A stretch of 44,364 nucleotides of DNA, from contig CADAQX010000027.1 in the NCBI GenBank assembly GCA_902790215.1, positions 74,376 through 118,739 on the forward strand, given 5' to 3'. The notes beneath the pieces are model-generated. The model was not told the DNA's origin. It worked only from the letters and a program-made list of their open reading frames with translations, and searched no databases. The DNA is from an uncultured Bacteroidota bacterium (GTDB lineage: Bacteria > Bacteroidota > Bacteroidia > Bacteroidales > P3). Every line of letters begins with the position of its first letter. Position 1 is the first letter of the stretch. A program made the position numbers and the translations under genes. This document shows, piece by piece, positions 23,108 through 31,682 of the stretch.

Positions 23108-23305
23108 CTACTGCGCGCTTTGACGCCAATTGACTGACCAATCATTCTGATTGTCCAACCGCTGGGTACCCATAGTTGACTCTGTATTGTCACCAACTTT
23201 AGCGGAGCCTGCGAAGCCCTGCTCAACCATGAAAGAAACTGTTTTCACAAAGGGAGGATTGTACCCTTTTTTGATGTTTTTTTTGTCCATGTTGTGCATA
23301 ACCAT
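23108..23305 (-). CDS. Small protein of unknown family, cassette B
   Basis: 65 residues (ATG 23305; ATG 23299 or 23290 possible). Contains PPFVKTVSFMVEQGFAGS, aligning with PTVKMVSFTVERGFAGS of the 79-residue protein at 15377. The tail differs and holds two Trp (DWSVNW). It stands directly upstream of the BspA-like lipoprotein in the same orientation. Shared motif, similar size and identical gene order make coincidence unlikely, so the pair of small protein plus surface lipoprotein looks like a functional cassette. The motif may be recognised by a common partner; nothing shows which. Confidence 0.65.
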   Translation of the reverse strand: MVMHNMDKKNIKKGYNPPFVKTVSFMVEQGFAGSAKVGDNTESTMGTQRLDNQNDWSVNWRQSAQ

Positions 23306-23347
23306 ATATATTTGTTTGATAACTATCTTTCTCTTCTCTTTATAAGT

Positions 23348-23479
23348 GGCGTTTTGACGCCATACATAATAGTGTAGAGCTATTTTTTTTACATGCCAAT
23401 CGGTTTATAAATCATTGCTTCTGTCTATTTCTCAATAATTTGAGTAAACAACGCCAATTCCATTTCGTTTGCAAAAGTA
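23348..23479 (-). promoter_or_regulatory. Promoter and leader of cassette B
   Basis: The -7 box TACTTTTG is at 23472-23479 on the minus strand. The ~160-base leader contains the hairpin GGCGT-TTTG-ACGCC at 23348-23361. The rest of 23306-23660 is AT-rich and I see no gene in it. Confidence 0.5.
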
Positions 23480-23660
23480 CAACTTTTTTTTTTACCGTTA
23501 AGATTTTACTAAAAATTGTCAAGTAAATTTAAGTATTAATTGGATGTGTTTTCCTGTAATTGTTTGACAGAGGAGGTGACAATGGATAATGCAGAGCAAT
23601 CCCTGACTGTTTTGCAAAGTCGGGGCGGGTTCGTTACCGTTAACACCTAAAGGGATTGGG

Positions 23661-24134
23661 CTACTCGTTGTGGTAGGGTTCGTGGTGGAGGATGGTGAAG
23701 GCGCGGTAGAGCTGCTCCACGAAGAAGAGGCGCACCATCTGGTGGTTGAAGGTCATCTGCGACAGGGATATCTTGTCGTGGGCGGCGGCATAGACGGAGG
23801 GGGCAAAGCCAAAAGCCCCTCCCACGACAAAGGCAAGGGTGCGGGTGCCGGCGTTCATCTGTTTCTGCAGGTATTGCGAGAAGCCCACGGAGGTGTGCTC
23901 CTTGCCGTGCTCGTCGAGCAGCACGATGCGGTCGATGCCCTCCAGACGTTTGAGCAGCAGGGCGGCCTCGCGCTCCTTGATTTCGTCGGGTGAGGCGTTG
24001 CGCTGGTCTTTGAGGGCGGGGATGACTTCGAGGTCGAAGTTGACATAGTGCCGCAGCCGCTTGACGTAGATGTCGATGCCTTCCTGCAGGTAGGGGGTGT
24101 CGGTCTTGGAGACTACTATGAGCTTGATGTTCAT
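23661..24134 (-). CDS. rlmH: 23S rRNA (pseudouridine1915-N3)-methyltransferase
   Basis: 157 residues, the normal length of RlmH. It is a SPOUT-class methyltransferase that modifies pseudouridine 1915 in helix 69 of 23S rRNA using SAM. Seen: MNIKLIVVSKTDTPYLQEGI, KEREAALLLKRLEGIDRIVLLDEHGKEHTS, the SAM-binding knot FVVGGAFGF (about 102-110), and the C-terminal LSQMTFNHQMVRLFFVEQLYRAFTILHHEPYHNE signature, all cut here into recognisable blocks. Start ATG 24134. An upstream extension of the frame runs through repeats and the next gene and is not coding. Confidence 0.97.
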   Translation of the reverse strand: MNIKLIVVSKTDTPYLQEGIDIYVKRLRHYVNFDLEVIPALKDQRNASPDEIKEREAALLLKRLEGIDRIVLLDEHGKEHTSVGFSQYLQKQMNAGTRTLAFVVGGAFGFAPSVYAAAHDKISLSQMTFNHQMVRLFFVEQLYRAFTILHHEPYHNE

Positions 24135-24159
24135 GGTTTGTGGTGGGGGGGGGTGGTTT

Positions 24160-24226
24160 TTCTGAATATTCGGATTATTCTGAATATTCGGATTATTCTG
24201 AGTATTCGGATTATTCTGAGTTATTG
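24160..24226. repeat. 18-bp tandem repeat, about 3.6 copies
   Basis: TTCTGAATATTCGGATTA at 24160-24177 and 24178-24195, a one-base variant at 24196-24213, and a partial fourth copy. It lies between rlmH and the FemAB-like gene and overlaps the latter's last codons at most. Confidence 0.85.
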
Positions 24227-25087
24227 TTCTAGTTTTCTTTTTAGTAGGGGGCGGAGGAGGGGGAGGGGGTAGTGTGTCAGTTGGTGATAGGTGGTGGGGT
24301 GGGAGCCGTAGAGGCTGTAGGAGAAGGCTATGCCGGGGTCTCGGCTGCCTTCGAAGTCGAAGGCGCGAGTGTGCCCCGACAGCCGCTGGATGATGTGCCA
24401 GAAGAGCAGGGGAGAGGCGCCGTTGGCGTGTCCGTCGGGGTTGAGTGCAGAGAGAAGTGCATAGGCGCATTGGTTGTCGTAGGCCACGAAGCGTGCAGCA
24501 TGGAGCCGTCCCTCTTGGTCGGCCACGCCGAGCAGGATGCCTTGGTTGCGGTCGAGGGCGGCCTGTATGACGTGCACCATGAAGTCTTGCGACAGCAGGT
24601 CGCGCTGTCCGCGCGAGGCCCAGTATTCGGCATGGAAGAGGGCAAAACGCTGGGGAGAGAGGCTGACGGGCGAGAGCTCTTTCCCGGCCCGGCGTATGGG
24701 GCGTTGCCGCCGCTGTTTGTCGAAGTTGAGGAATACCTGCTGCGGGTCGTCGATGTCGTCGATGCGGTAGGTGGGGCGCGGCACGACGGTGCAGCCGTGC
24801 CATTCCGGGCCTATGGGAGTGCCGGGAGCGAAGCATTGCTGGAAGAAGAGCAGCCGCATGGAGCGGAAGTGCGCGGCCAGCTGCTGCGCGGCGGCGGCAG
24901 TGTCGGTGCCGGGACGGTACCAGGGGCCGTTGAATTGGGTGAGCTGCGGCTGGAGGATGTAGCGCAAGCCCAAGCGCGAGGCGTAGTGGTAGGGCATGGC
25001 TGCGGTGATTAGCCCGTCGGCGTCATGCACCAGCGCCACGTCCCATTGTTTTCCATGACATACTGCGTCCATCCACCAATATTGCAA
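24221..25087 (-). CDS. FemAB/GNAT-like acyltransferase with unclear start
   Basis: At least 288 residues. The fold is that of BioF2-like/FemAB N-acyltransferases: LFLQYWWMDAVCHGKQWDVALV at the start, IGPEWHGCTVVPRPTYRID, DFMVHVIQAALDRNQGILLGVAD and the FDFEGSRDPGIAFSYSLYGS block near the C-terminus. The only usable canonical start, TTG 25087, lies inside the conserved opening, whose IPLF residues come before it. The frame stays open upstream for 31 more codons to the OmpA stop at 25183-25181 without ATG or GTG. The gene may use a non-canonical start or have lost its start. The substrate is unknown. Confidence 0.7.
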   Translation of the reverse strand: MQYWWMDAVCHGKQWDVALVHDADGLITAAMPYHYASRLGLRYILQPQLTQFNGPWYRPGTDTAAAAQQLAAHFRSMRLLFFQQCFAPGTPIGPEWHGCTVVPRPTYRIDDIDDPQQVFLNFDKQRRQRPIRRAGKELSPVSLSPQRFALFHAEYWASRGQRDLLSQDFMVHVIQAALDRNQGILLGVADQEGRLHAARFVAYDNQCAYALLSALNPDGHANGASPLLFWHIIQRLSGHTRAFDFEGSRDPGIAFSYSLYGSHPTTYHQLTHYPLPLLRPLLKRKLEQ

Positions 25088-25146
25088 AAACAGAGGTATC
25101 GACGATGCCTCTGTTTCGCATAGGTGTTTGTATTGTTCTTTGTTGG

Positions 25147-25172
25147 TGATAGAGTTGATAGATTTGATAGAG
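25147..25172. repeat. Three 9-bp tandem repeats
   Basis: On the minus strand TCTATCAAA, TCTATCAAC and TCTATCACC stand head to tail between the OmpA stop and the conserved start of the FemAB-like frame. Copy-number changes here would keep the frame. Confidence 0.7.
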
Positions 25173-25180
25173 AAGATGGA

Positions 25181-26254
25181 TTATTGGATTACTACGGTTA
25201 CGCGGTTGTTGGCCAGGCGGCCGTTGAGGGTGTTGTTGTCGCCCACGGGGTCGTCCTCGCCCTTGGCGATGATTTCGATGCGGTTCTCGGCGATGCCGCG
25301 GCGCATGAGCTGTTTCTTAATCTCGACGGCACGCTGGCGGGAGAGGCCGGTGTTGTAGGTCTCGGTGCCCACGTTGTCGCAGTAGCCGGTGAGCAGCACT
25401 TCGAGGCCGGACTCCTCGTTGAGGTAGGAGGCGAGGCTTTCGATTTCGGGCAGGTAGGAGTCCTGGATGGTGGCGTCGTTGGGGAGGAACTTAATGTCGG
25501 GGAAGGTCTTGGAGCCTTTGGCGGCGCTGGGCAGGAGGTCCACTTTCTTGGAGCTGAAGTCGACGATGAGACCCACGCGTATCAGTTCTTGGGTGGGCTG
25601 GGGTTCGGTGAAGTATTCAGCATCTTTCCAGTAGCGCCAGTCGATTTCGGCCACCTTGTAGGTGACTTTGTTCTTCATCTCTTTTTCGATGAGGATGTCG
25701 CGGAAGTAGTCGAGCGAGATGACGGCCTCCATCTGGGCATTGGCAATGAGTTCATCGCGCAGGTCCTTGTCGGTGACGGTGGGGTTGACGGCGAAGATGG
25801 CGCAGATGTGCATGGGTATGCGTCCGGCGCTGGCCAGGTAGTCCATCACGGGGTCGAATTCTTCCCAGTTGCGATCCTTGTCGCGCTGCCATTTCAGGGC
25901 ACGGAATTTGTTGTAGTCGTAGTCGATGAAATAGAACGTCTTGGCATCGAAGGCGGTGAATTTCCACACCGTGTCGTAGGCAGACTGGCGCACTTTGTGC
26001 TTGCCGCCCATGTCGATGATGGGTTCGGTTTTCTTGCCTTTCTTGCCGGCATCGGGCAGAGTGACCTGCTCATAAAGGCCGCCGACGGTGGGACGCCAGC
26101 TGGTGTCGGCCTTGTTGCCCAGCCACTGGCGGCGGTTCTCACCGTCCTTGATAATATCGGTGGTGGGTCTCTTTTTGCGGTATTGCGCTTGCACGTTGGC
26201 GGCCGGGATAAGCATCAACACGGCCAACAGGATGATGGGAATATGTTTCTTCAT
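25181..26254 (-). CDS. OmpA-family outer-membrane/peptidoglycan-linked protein
   Basis: 357 residues with signal peptide MKKHIPIILLAVLMLIPAA...QAQ. The C-terminal ~110 residues are an OmpA domain: LPEIESLASYLNEESGLEVLLTGYCDNVGT, NTGLSRQRAVEIKKQLMRRGI, RIEIIAKGEDDPV and a final NNRVTVVIQ. This domain binds diaminopimelate in peptidoglycan. The ~220-residue N-terminal part (DYDYNKFRALKWQRDKDRNWEEFDP...) is not recognised; it has some flavour of gliding/T9SS GldN-type proteins but the key blocks are missing, so I do not assert it. A 9-bp repeat and the FemAB-like gene follow in the same frame. Confidence 0.85.
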   Translation of the reverse strand: MKKHIPIILLAVLMLIPAANVQAQYRKKRPTTDIIKDGENRRQWLGNKADTSWRPTVGGLYEQVTLPDAGKKGKKTEPIIDMGGKHKVRQSAYDTVWKFTAFDAKTFYFIDYDYNKFRALKWQRDKDRNWEEFDPVMDYLASAGRIPMHICAIFAVNPTVTDKDLRDELIANAQMEAVISLDYFRDILIEKEMKNKVTYKVAEIDWRYWKDAEYFTEPQPTQELIRVGLIVDFSSKKVDLLPSAAKGSKTFPDIKFLPNDATIQDSYLPEIESLASYLNEESGLEVLLTGYCDNVGTETYNTGLSRQRAVEIKKQLMRRGIAENRIEIIAKGEDDPVGDNNTLNGRLANNRVTVVIQ

Positions 26255-26293
26255 GAAGGTTTTATTTTTCGGTATAACGTGGAATTGGAATAT

Positions 26294-26971
<678 letters not shown>

Positions 26972-26991
26972 GATGGCACTATTTCAAATTG

Positions 26992-26999
26992 CAAAAGTA
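26992..26999 (-). promoter_or_regulatory. -7 promoter box of ftsE
   Basis: TACTTTTG on the minus strand, 20 bases before the start codon of ftsE. Confidence 0.6.
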
Positions 27000-27078
27000 C
27001 TACTTTTTTTCTATATTATATATTTACGTGTCATTATTTTTCCACGGCAGGGTGTTGATTGCCTGTACATCAGTTGTT

Positions 27079-28539
27079 TCATCGTTTCCAGAAGGCTGGG
27101 ATAAAGAGGATGAGCACGGTGAGGCACTCTAACCGTCCCAGGAGCATGAGGAAGGAGCATATGAGTTTGGCAGTGCTGTTGAACGCGGCATAGCAGCCGA
27201 AGCCGCCGCTGGTGCCGAGGCCGGGACCATAGCCGGTGATGCAGGCGATGACGGCGCCGATTGACTCGGTGGCGTTGATGCCGCTGAGCATGAGGAGCAT
27301 GATGCCGAGGAAGATGACCACCACAAAGACCATGAAGATGACCATCACGTTGGTGACGATGTGGGCGGACACGGGTTTGCGGTTGAGACGCACGGGGTTG
27401 ACGGCATGGGGGTGCAGACGGTCGCGGAGTATTTTGCGCACGTGGCGTATGAGAATCAGCACGCGCATGGCTTTCAGTCCACCGGTGGTGGAACCCGCCA
27501 TGCCACCGCAGAGCGACAGGATGACGAAGAGGAAGGTGATGGGCACCCACCACTGCGAGGTGTCGCCTACCAGTGAGCCCGTGGTGGTAAGCACGCTGAG
27601 GGTCTGCACGATGCCGCAGCGAAGGGCATCGGCCCAGGGGTAGTCCATCTTTAGTCGCAGAGCCAGCACCACGAAGACTGCCGCAACGGCATACAGGGCG
27701 AGGTAGAACCGCAGTTGCTCGAACTTGTGTGTCATCTTGTCCCACTGGACAGTGAAGAAGTTGTAGAGCATGGCGAAGTTGACACCACTCAACAGCATGG
27801 CGATGCCCACGATGTACTGCTGAGTATGGGTGAGCCGCTCGAGGCTGTTGTTGTAGATGGAGAAGCCTCCCGAGGAGATGTTGGTGAAGGTGATGTTCAC
27901 CGCGTCCCATATCTGCATTCCGCTTTTGTAAAGCACAAAGACGAAGAGAACCGTCAGGAGGATATACACGCCCAGCGTGTGCCGGATGGTGGAGCCCATG
28001 GAGGAGGCCTGTTTGCCGGTGTTGTCCGCCCCCGAGGCCTCGGCGGTGTAGAGACTGTATTTGTTGATGCCCAGGGAGGGTACCATGGCCAAAACCAACA
28101 GCACGAAGCCGAAGCCTCCGAACCACTGCGTCATGCTTCGCCACAACAGGATGGAGGCCGGCAGCCACTCCACGGCGCTGAATACGGTGGCACCCGTGGA
28201 GGTGATGCCCGAAGTGGACTCGAACAGCGCATCGGAGAAGTTCAGCAGGGTGCCTGTGGCCAGGAACGGCAGTGTGCCGAAGAGGACCAGCACCACCCAC
28301 ATCAGCACCACCAGCAGGTAGGCCATGCGTTGGTTGGCCAGCTGGCGTGCCTTGCGGAAACTGACGACCAGCAACAGGCCCACGTTGAAGGTGAAGAGTC
28401 CCGACACGGTAATGTTCCACCATGTGCCGTCGTTGAAATGCAGCGACGGTATCAGGCAGCTAAGCATCATCACGCCCTCGGCCATGAGCATGATGCCGAG
28501 GAACCGCAGAATGTACTTTATGTCGTTGGCTTTTCGCAT
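27079..28539 (-). CDS. trkH: TrkH-family potassium uptake protein, copy 1
   Basis: 486 residues with about ten hydrophobic segments. Typical TrkH pore-loop blocks are present: FESTSGITSTGATVF, ITFTNISSGGFSIYNNSL, TTTGSLVGD and ITGYGPGLGTSGGFG. The protein forms the membrane channel through which K+ enters, gated by the TrkA ring. It is the distal gene of trkA-trkH-trkH (all minus strand), 30 bases after copy 2. The two TrkH copies are clearly related but divergent, and the order of pore motifs is conserved in both. Confidence 0.9.
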   Translation of the reverse strand: MRKANDIKYILRFLGIMLMAEGVMMLSCLIPSLHFNDGTWWNITVSGLFTFNVGLLLVVSFRKARQLANQRMAYLLVVLMWVVLVLFGTLPFLATGTLLNFSDALFESTSGITSTGATVFSAVEWLPASILLWRSMTQWFGGFGFVLLVLAMVPSLGINKYSLYTAEASGADNTGKQASSMGSTIRHTLGVYILLTVLFVFVLYKSGMQIWDAVNITFTNISSGGFSIYNNSLERLTHTQQYIVGIAMLLSGVNFAMLYNFFTVQWDKMTHKFEQLRFYLALYAVAAVFVVLALRLKMDYPWADALRCGIVQTLSVLTTTGSLVGDTSQWWVPITFLFVILSLCGGMAGSTTGGLKAMRVLILIRHVRKILRDRLHPHAVNPVRLNRKPVSAHIVTNVMVIFMVFVVVIFLGIMLLMLSGINATESIGAVIACITGYGPGLGTSGGFGCYAAFNSTAKLICSFLMLLGRLECLTVLILFIPAFWKR

Positions 28540-28569
28540 TTTTATCGGAGTAACTTTATTGCTTTTTTG

Positions 28570-30090
28570 TTATCCTCTTCTCCAGTAGGCGGGCGAGAAG
28601 ACGGCTATCAAGGCAAAGAGCTCCAGTCTGCCCGCCAGCATCAGCACGGTGAGTGTCCATTTGGCCAGCGCGGGCAGCAGGGAGTAGTCGAGACTGGCGC
28701 CTAAGCTGTTGATAAGAGGAGAGGGACCCAGGTTGCTGATGTTGGCCGCTGCCATGCACACTGCCGCCGGTATGCCGCTGCCGCACAGTGTGAGGATGAA
28801 AGCCCCAGCAACGATAAACACTATATACAGGAACACGAAAGCGAAGACCTTGTTGATATAGTCGGTCTCGACCACCTCGTGGTTAACTTTCACGCGGAAG
28901 ACAGCGTTGGGGTGAATCATCCGTGTCAGGTAATTGGCGATGTACTTCACCATGATGATGATGCGTCTCAGCTTGATGCCGCCGCCTGTGCTGCCTGCGG
29001 TGGCACCGATGGCAATCAGCACAAAGGTCAGCACGCTCACCAAGAATGACCAGTTTGCGGGTCGCGGGATGTAGAAGCCACAGGTGGACATGGTGGAGGC
29101 GATGTGGAAGATGCTGTATTGCAGAGAGGAGACAAAGCCGTTGTCGGCAGCGGTGAACGCCAGTGTGCAGACCACCACGGAGGCAAGGTACAGGATAAAG
29201 TAGATGCGCACCTCCTCGTCGTGAGTCCAGTTGCGCCAGCGCAAGGTGAAGAAACGGTAGAGCACAGCCACATTCACACCGCTGAGAATCATGAATACCG
29301 CCACCGTGGCCAGGGCACCGTTGTTCAGTATCGCCAGTCCCTCGCCCGAGGTGAGGAAACCGCCAGTGGAAACGGTGCTGCATGCCAGACAGAAAGAGTC
29401 CACCACCGGGGTGCCTTGTATGGCCAGAATCACAGCCATGGCGGCGGTGAGGGCGCTGTAGATGGTCCACATGCGAGTGACGCTTTTGGCCAGTCGGGGG
29501 TGCAGCTTGCGCTGCTGAGTGCCGGAGAACTCCGCTTCGTAGAGCCGGAAGGCGCCCTGGGTCAATTTGCGGAGCAGTGCCACGACCAGGAGCATCAGCC
29601 CCAAGCCTCCTGCCCATTGGGTGATGGCCCGGTAGGTGAGCATGGAGGGAGGCAGGTTCTCGGGGTTGGCCAGCACGGAAGAACCCGTGGTGGTGAATCC
29701 GCTGTACGACTCGAAAACCGCGTCGGTGAAAGAGTCCAGAACCCCAGTGAAGAGATAGGGCAGGGTGCCGCCTAACGGGATGACAAGCCATATGATAACC
29801 GTCACCCAGTAGCTCTCGTTCTCCTTCAGATCGTATTCGCGGTTACGCCCCAGGATGTTGCGGAAGAAAAGCCCCGCCATCAGGATAATCAAGGCCGACA
29901 CCACGATGGCAAACTGCATCCCGTCGCGGAAGTAGATGGACACCGCCAGCGGCAGCACCATGGAGGCTGCCAGATAGGTGAGCAGAATCCCCGTCAGGTG
30001 CGTGATAAGCCTGAAGTTGAACTTGCGCAGCCGCAAGCGCCGGTTGGTTATGCCAGGAGATGTCACAGTCGGAAAGGGTAGGGGTTTCAC
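28570..30090 (-). CDS. trkH: TrkH-family potassium uptake protein, copy 2
   Basis: 506 residues, multi-pass membrane protein. Pore-loop blocks: FESYSGFTTTGSSVL, CSTVSTGGFLTSGEG, ASTMSTCGFY and the late NISNLGPSPL segment. It starts 11 bases downstream of trkA, so it is cotranscribed and is the likeliest partner of TrkA. The final pore loop (NLGPSP) deviates from the usual G-Y-G/G-F-G more than in copy 1, which may reflect different ion selectivity or only divergence. Compared with copy 1 it carries an extra N-terminal stretch (MKPLPFPTVTSPGITNRRLRLRK, basic). Confidence 0.9.
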   Translation of the reverse strand: MKPLPFPTVTSPGITNRRLRLRKFNFRLITHLTGILLTYLAASMVLPLAVSIYFRDGMQFAIVVSALIILMAGLFFRNILGRNREYDLKENESYWVTVIIWLVIPLGGTLPYLFTGVLDSFTDAVFESYSGFTTTGSSVLANPENLPPSMLTYRAITQWAGGLGLMLLVVALLRKLTQGAFRLYEAEFSGTQQRKLHPRLAKSVTRMWTIYSALTAAMAVILAIQGTPVVDSFCLACSTVSTGGFLTSGEGLAILNNGALATVAVFMILSGVNVAVLYRFFTLRWRNWTHDEEVRIYFILYLASVVVCTLAFTAADNGFVSSLQYSIFHIASTMSTCGFYIPRPANWSFLVSVLTFVLIAIGATAGSTGGGIKLRRIIIMVKYIANYLTRMIHPNAVFRVKVNHEVVETDYINKVFAFVFLYIVFIVAGAFILTLCGSGIPAAVCMAAANISNLGPSPLINSLGASLDYSLLPALAKWTLTVLMLAGRLELFALIAVFSPAYWRRG

Positions 30091-30101
30091 TTTCTCAAAG
30101 G

Positions 30102-31442
30102 CTATTCAAACAGCTTGGCCACTTGTTCCATGGCCTTGGGCAGGGCAAACACCACCACCTTGTCCTTGGCTTTGATTTGCGTGTCGCGGGTAGGCAGGAT
30201 GGTCTCGTTGCCGCGGATGATGCCGCCGATGGTGGCCCCTTTGGGCAGAGCCAGGTCGCGTATGGTGTGGCGTGTGGCAGGCGACCACTTGCCGACGTTG
30301 AACTCCACCAGCTCGGCATTCGTTCCGCTGAGCCATTTGCTGCTCACGGCTTCGCCTTTTACGATGAAGCGCGAAATGTAGCTTGCCGTGATTAGTTTCT
30401 TGTTGATGATGGTGTCGATACCGATGTCCTGCGACAGGCTGATAAACCCGGTGTTTTCCACCAGGGCTATGGTGCGGTTGACTCCCAGTTTCTTGGCGTG
30501 CAGACAGGTGAGGATGTTGGTCTCTGAAGAGTCTGTCACAGCGATGAAGGCATCGGTGTCCTGCAATCCCTCCTCCTTCAGCAGCTCGATATCAGTGGCA
30601 TCGCCGTTGATGACCAGGGTTTTGTCCAGTAAAGTGGCAGCCTCCTCGCAGCGGCTGCGCGACTCCTCGAAGAGGGTGATGCGTATCTTGTCTTCGAGTG
30701 TCATGGCGGCATAGCGGCCGATGCGTCCGGCACCGACAATCATAGCCTTGTTGATTTGCACATCGTGCTTGCCCGACACCTGCTTGATGGTCTCCAACTG
30801 GTTTGGGCGGCTGATTAGGTAGGCAAGGTCGCCCTGCTGGAAGACCAGTCCGGCATGCGGGATGATGGTCTCGCCGTTGCGCAGGATGGCCACTATGCGC
30901 ACGTGGAGCGTGTTGTAGGTCTGCACCAGTTCCTGCACACTGTGGCCTGTCACAGGGGAGTCGGCCTCGAGCCGTATCAGATACATGGTCAGCAGTCCGC
31001 CGGAGAAGTCGAAGAACTCCGTGGCCACCGAGTTGTTCAGCAGATTGGTGATTTCCTTGGCGGCGATGCGCTCCGGGCACACCAGCTCGTCCACCCCGAT
31101 TTCGCGGAACATATCGCGGTGCTTGGGTGTCAGCAGTTCGGCGTTGCTGATGCGCGCCACCGTCCGTTTGGCTTTCAGCCGTTTGGCCAGGATGCAGCTC
31201 ATCAGGTTGATGCTCTCGTCGTGCAGCACGGCAAGAAAGAGGTCGCAGTCCCCCACGTTAGCCTCCGACAGCACCTGGGGAGAGGTGGACGACCCGGCAA
31301 TGGTCAGCAGGTCCGTCTCCTTCTCCAAGCGTTTAAGCAACTCGGAATTGGGGTCGACCACCGTGATATTGTGGTTCAATTCTGTCAACGATTTGGCCAG
31401 ATAAAAGCCAACTTCACCGTCGCCTGCAATGATAATATTCAT
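30102..31442 (-). CDS. trkA: Trk system potassium regulator TrkA
   Basis: 446 residues from ATG 31442 (MNIIIAGDGEVGFYLAKSL). The frame continues upstream on the antisense of the ligase gene, which is not coding. It has two RCK modules in tandem, each with a Rossmann NAD site (GDGEVGFYLA at 7-16; VGAGRIGRYAA at about 235-245) and a C-terminal TrkA_C domain (residues about 140-215 and 370-446). TrkA binds NAD/NADH or ATP/ADP on the cytosolic side and gates TrkH. It is first of the trkA-trkH-trkH operon and divergent from the acyl-CoA ligase, with a 10-bp hairpin in its leader. Confidence 0.95.
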   Translation of the reverse strand: MNIIIAGDGEVGFYLAKSLTELNHNITVVDPNSELLKRLEKETDLLTIAGSSTSPQVLSEANVGDCDLFLAVLHDESINLMSCILAKRLKAKRTVARISNAELLTPKHRDMFREIGVDELVCPERIAAKEITNLLNNSVATEFFDFSGGLLTMYLIRLEADSPVTGHSVQELVQTYNTLHVRIVAILRNGETIIPHAGLVFQQGDLAYLISRPNQLETIKQVSGKHDVQINKAMIVGAGRIGRYAAMTLEDKIRITLFEESRSRCEEAATLLDKTLVINGDATDIELLKEEGLQDTDAFIAVTDSSETNILTCLHAKKLGVNRTIALVENTGFISLSQDIGIDTIINKKLITASYISRFIVKGEAVSSKWLSGTNAELVEFNVGKWSPATRHTIRDLALPKGATIGGIIRGNETILPTRDTQIKAKDKVVVFALPKAMEQVAKLFE

Positions 31443-31467
31443 TAATATTCCTTGTTTTAAACCATTA

Positions 31468-31490
31468 TACCTGCGGCAGGGCCGCAGGTA
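31468..31490 (-). promoter_or_regulatory. Leader hairpin of trkA
   Basis: TACCTGCGGC and GCCGCAGGTA pair perfectly (10 bp) around AGG. It lies between the trkA promoter and its ATG, so it could affect transcript stability or initiation. Confidence 0.5.
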
Positions 31491-31508
31491 ATCCTTAATA
31501 CCAAACTG

Positions 31509-31555
31509 CAAAAGTACAAAAAAAAACCATATATTTAAAAAAAATTGTACTTTTG
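31509..31555. promoter_or_regulatory. Divergent promoters of trkA and the acyl-CoA ligase gene
   Basis: TACTTTTG on the minus strand at 31509-31516 (towards trkA) and TACTTTTG on the plus strand at 31548-31555 (towards the ligase), back to back with AT-rich spacers that overlap each other. The two units may therefore compete or be coregulated. The ligase transcript has a 125-base leader. Confidence 0.7.
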
Positions 31556-31682
31556 CATTTTCATCTGGGCTGTCGCCCTGCAGTTCCGCCTGCACAAGAC
31601 TGTTAAGCCATAAGAGTGTGCGGGTCATTGCGGACAACGGCTCAGGACATTGCAAAACAATAAAAAAGGAAATAAAACAGAC

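Noticed and set aside
23068-23226. Extended N-terminus of the BspA-like protein
   Set aside because: It overlaps the small protein gene out of frame and lacks a signal peptide. The lipoprotein signal begins at ATG 23067.
25181-26254. Assignment of the OmpA-family protein as gliding protein GldN/PorN
   Set aside because: A few residues are reminiscent, but the characteristic GldN blocks are missing and a C-terminal OmpA domain is present instead.
27011-28423. 470-codon ORF overlapping trkH
   Set aside because: It is a shifted frame of the trkH gene, rich in His, Arg and Pro, without the hydrophobic pattern expected for that locus.
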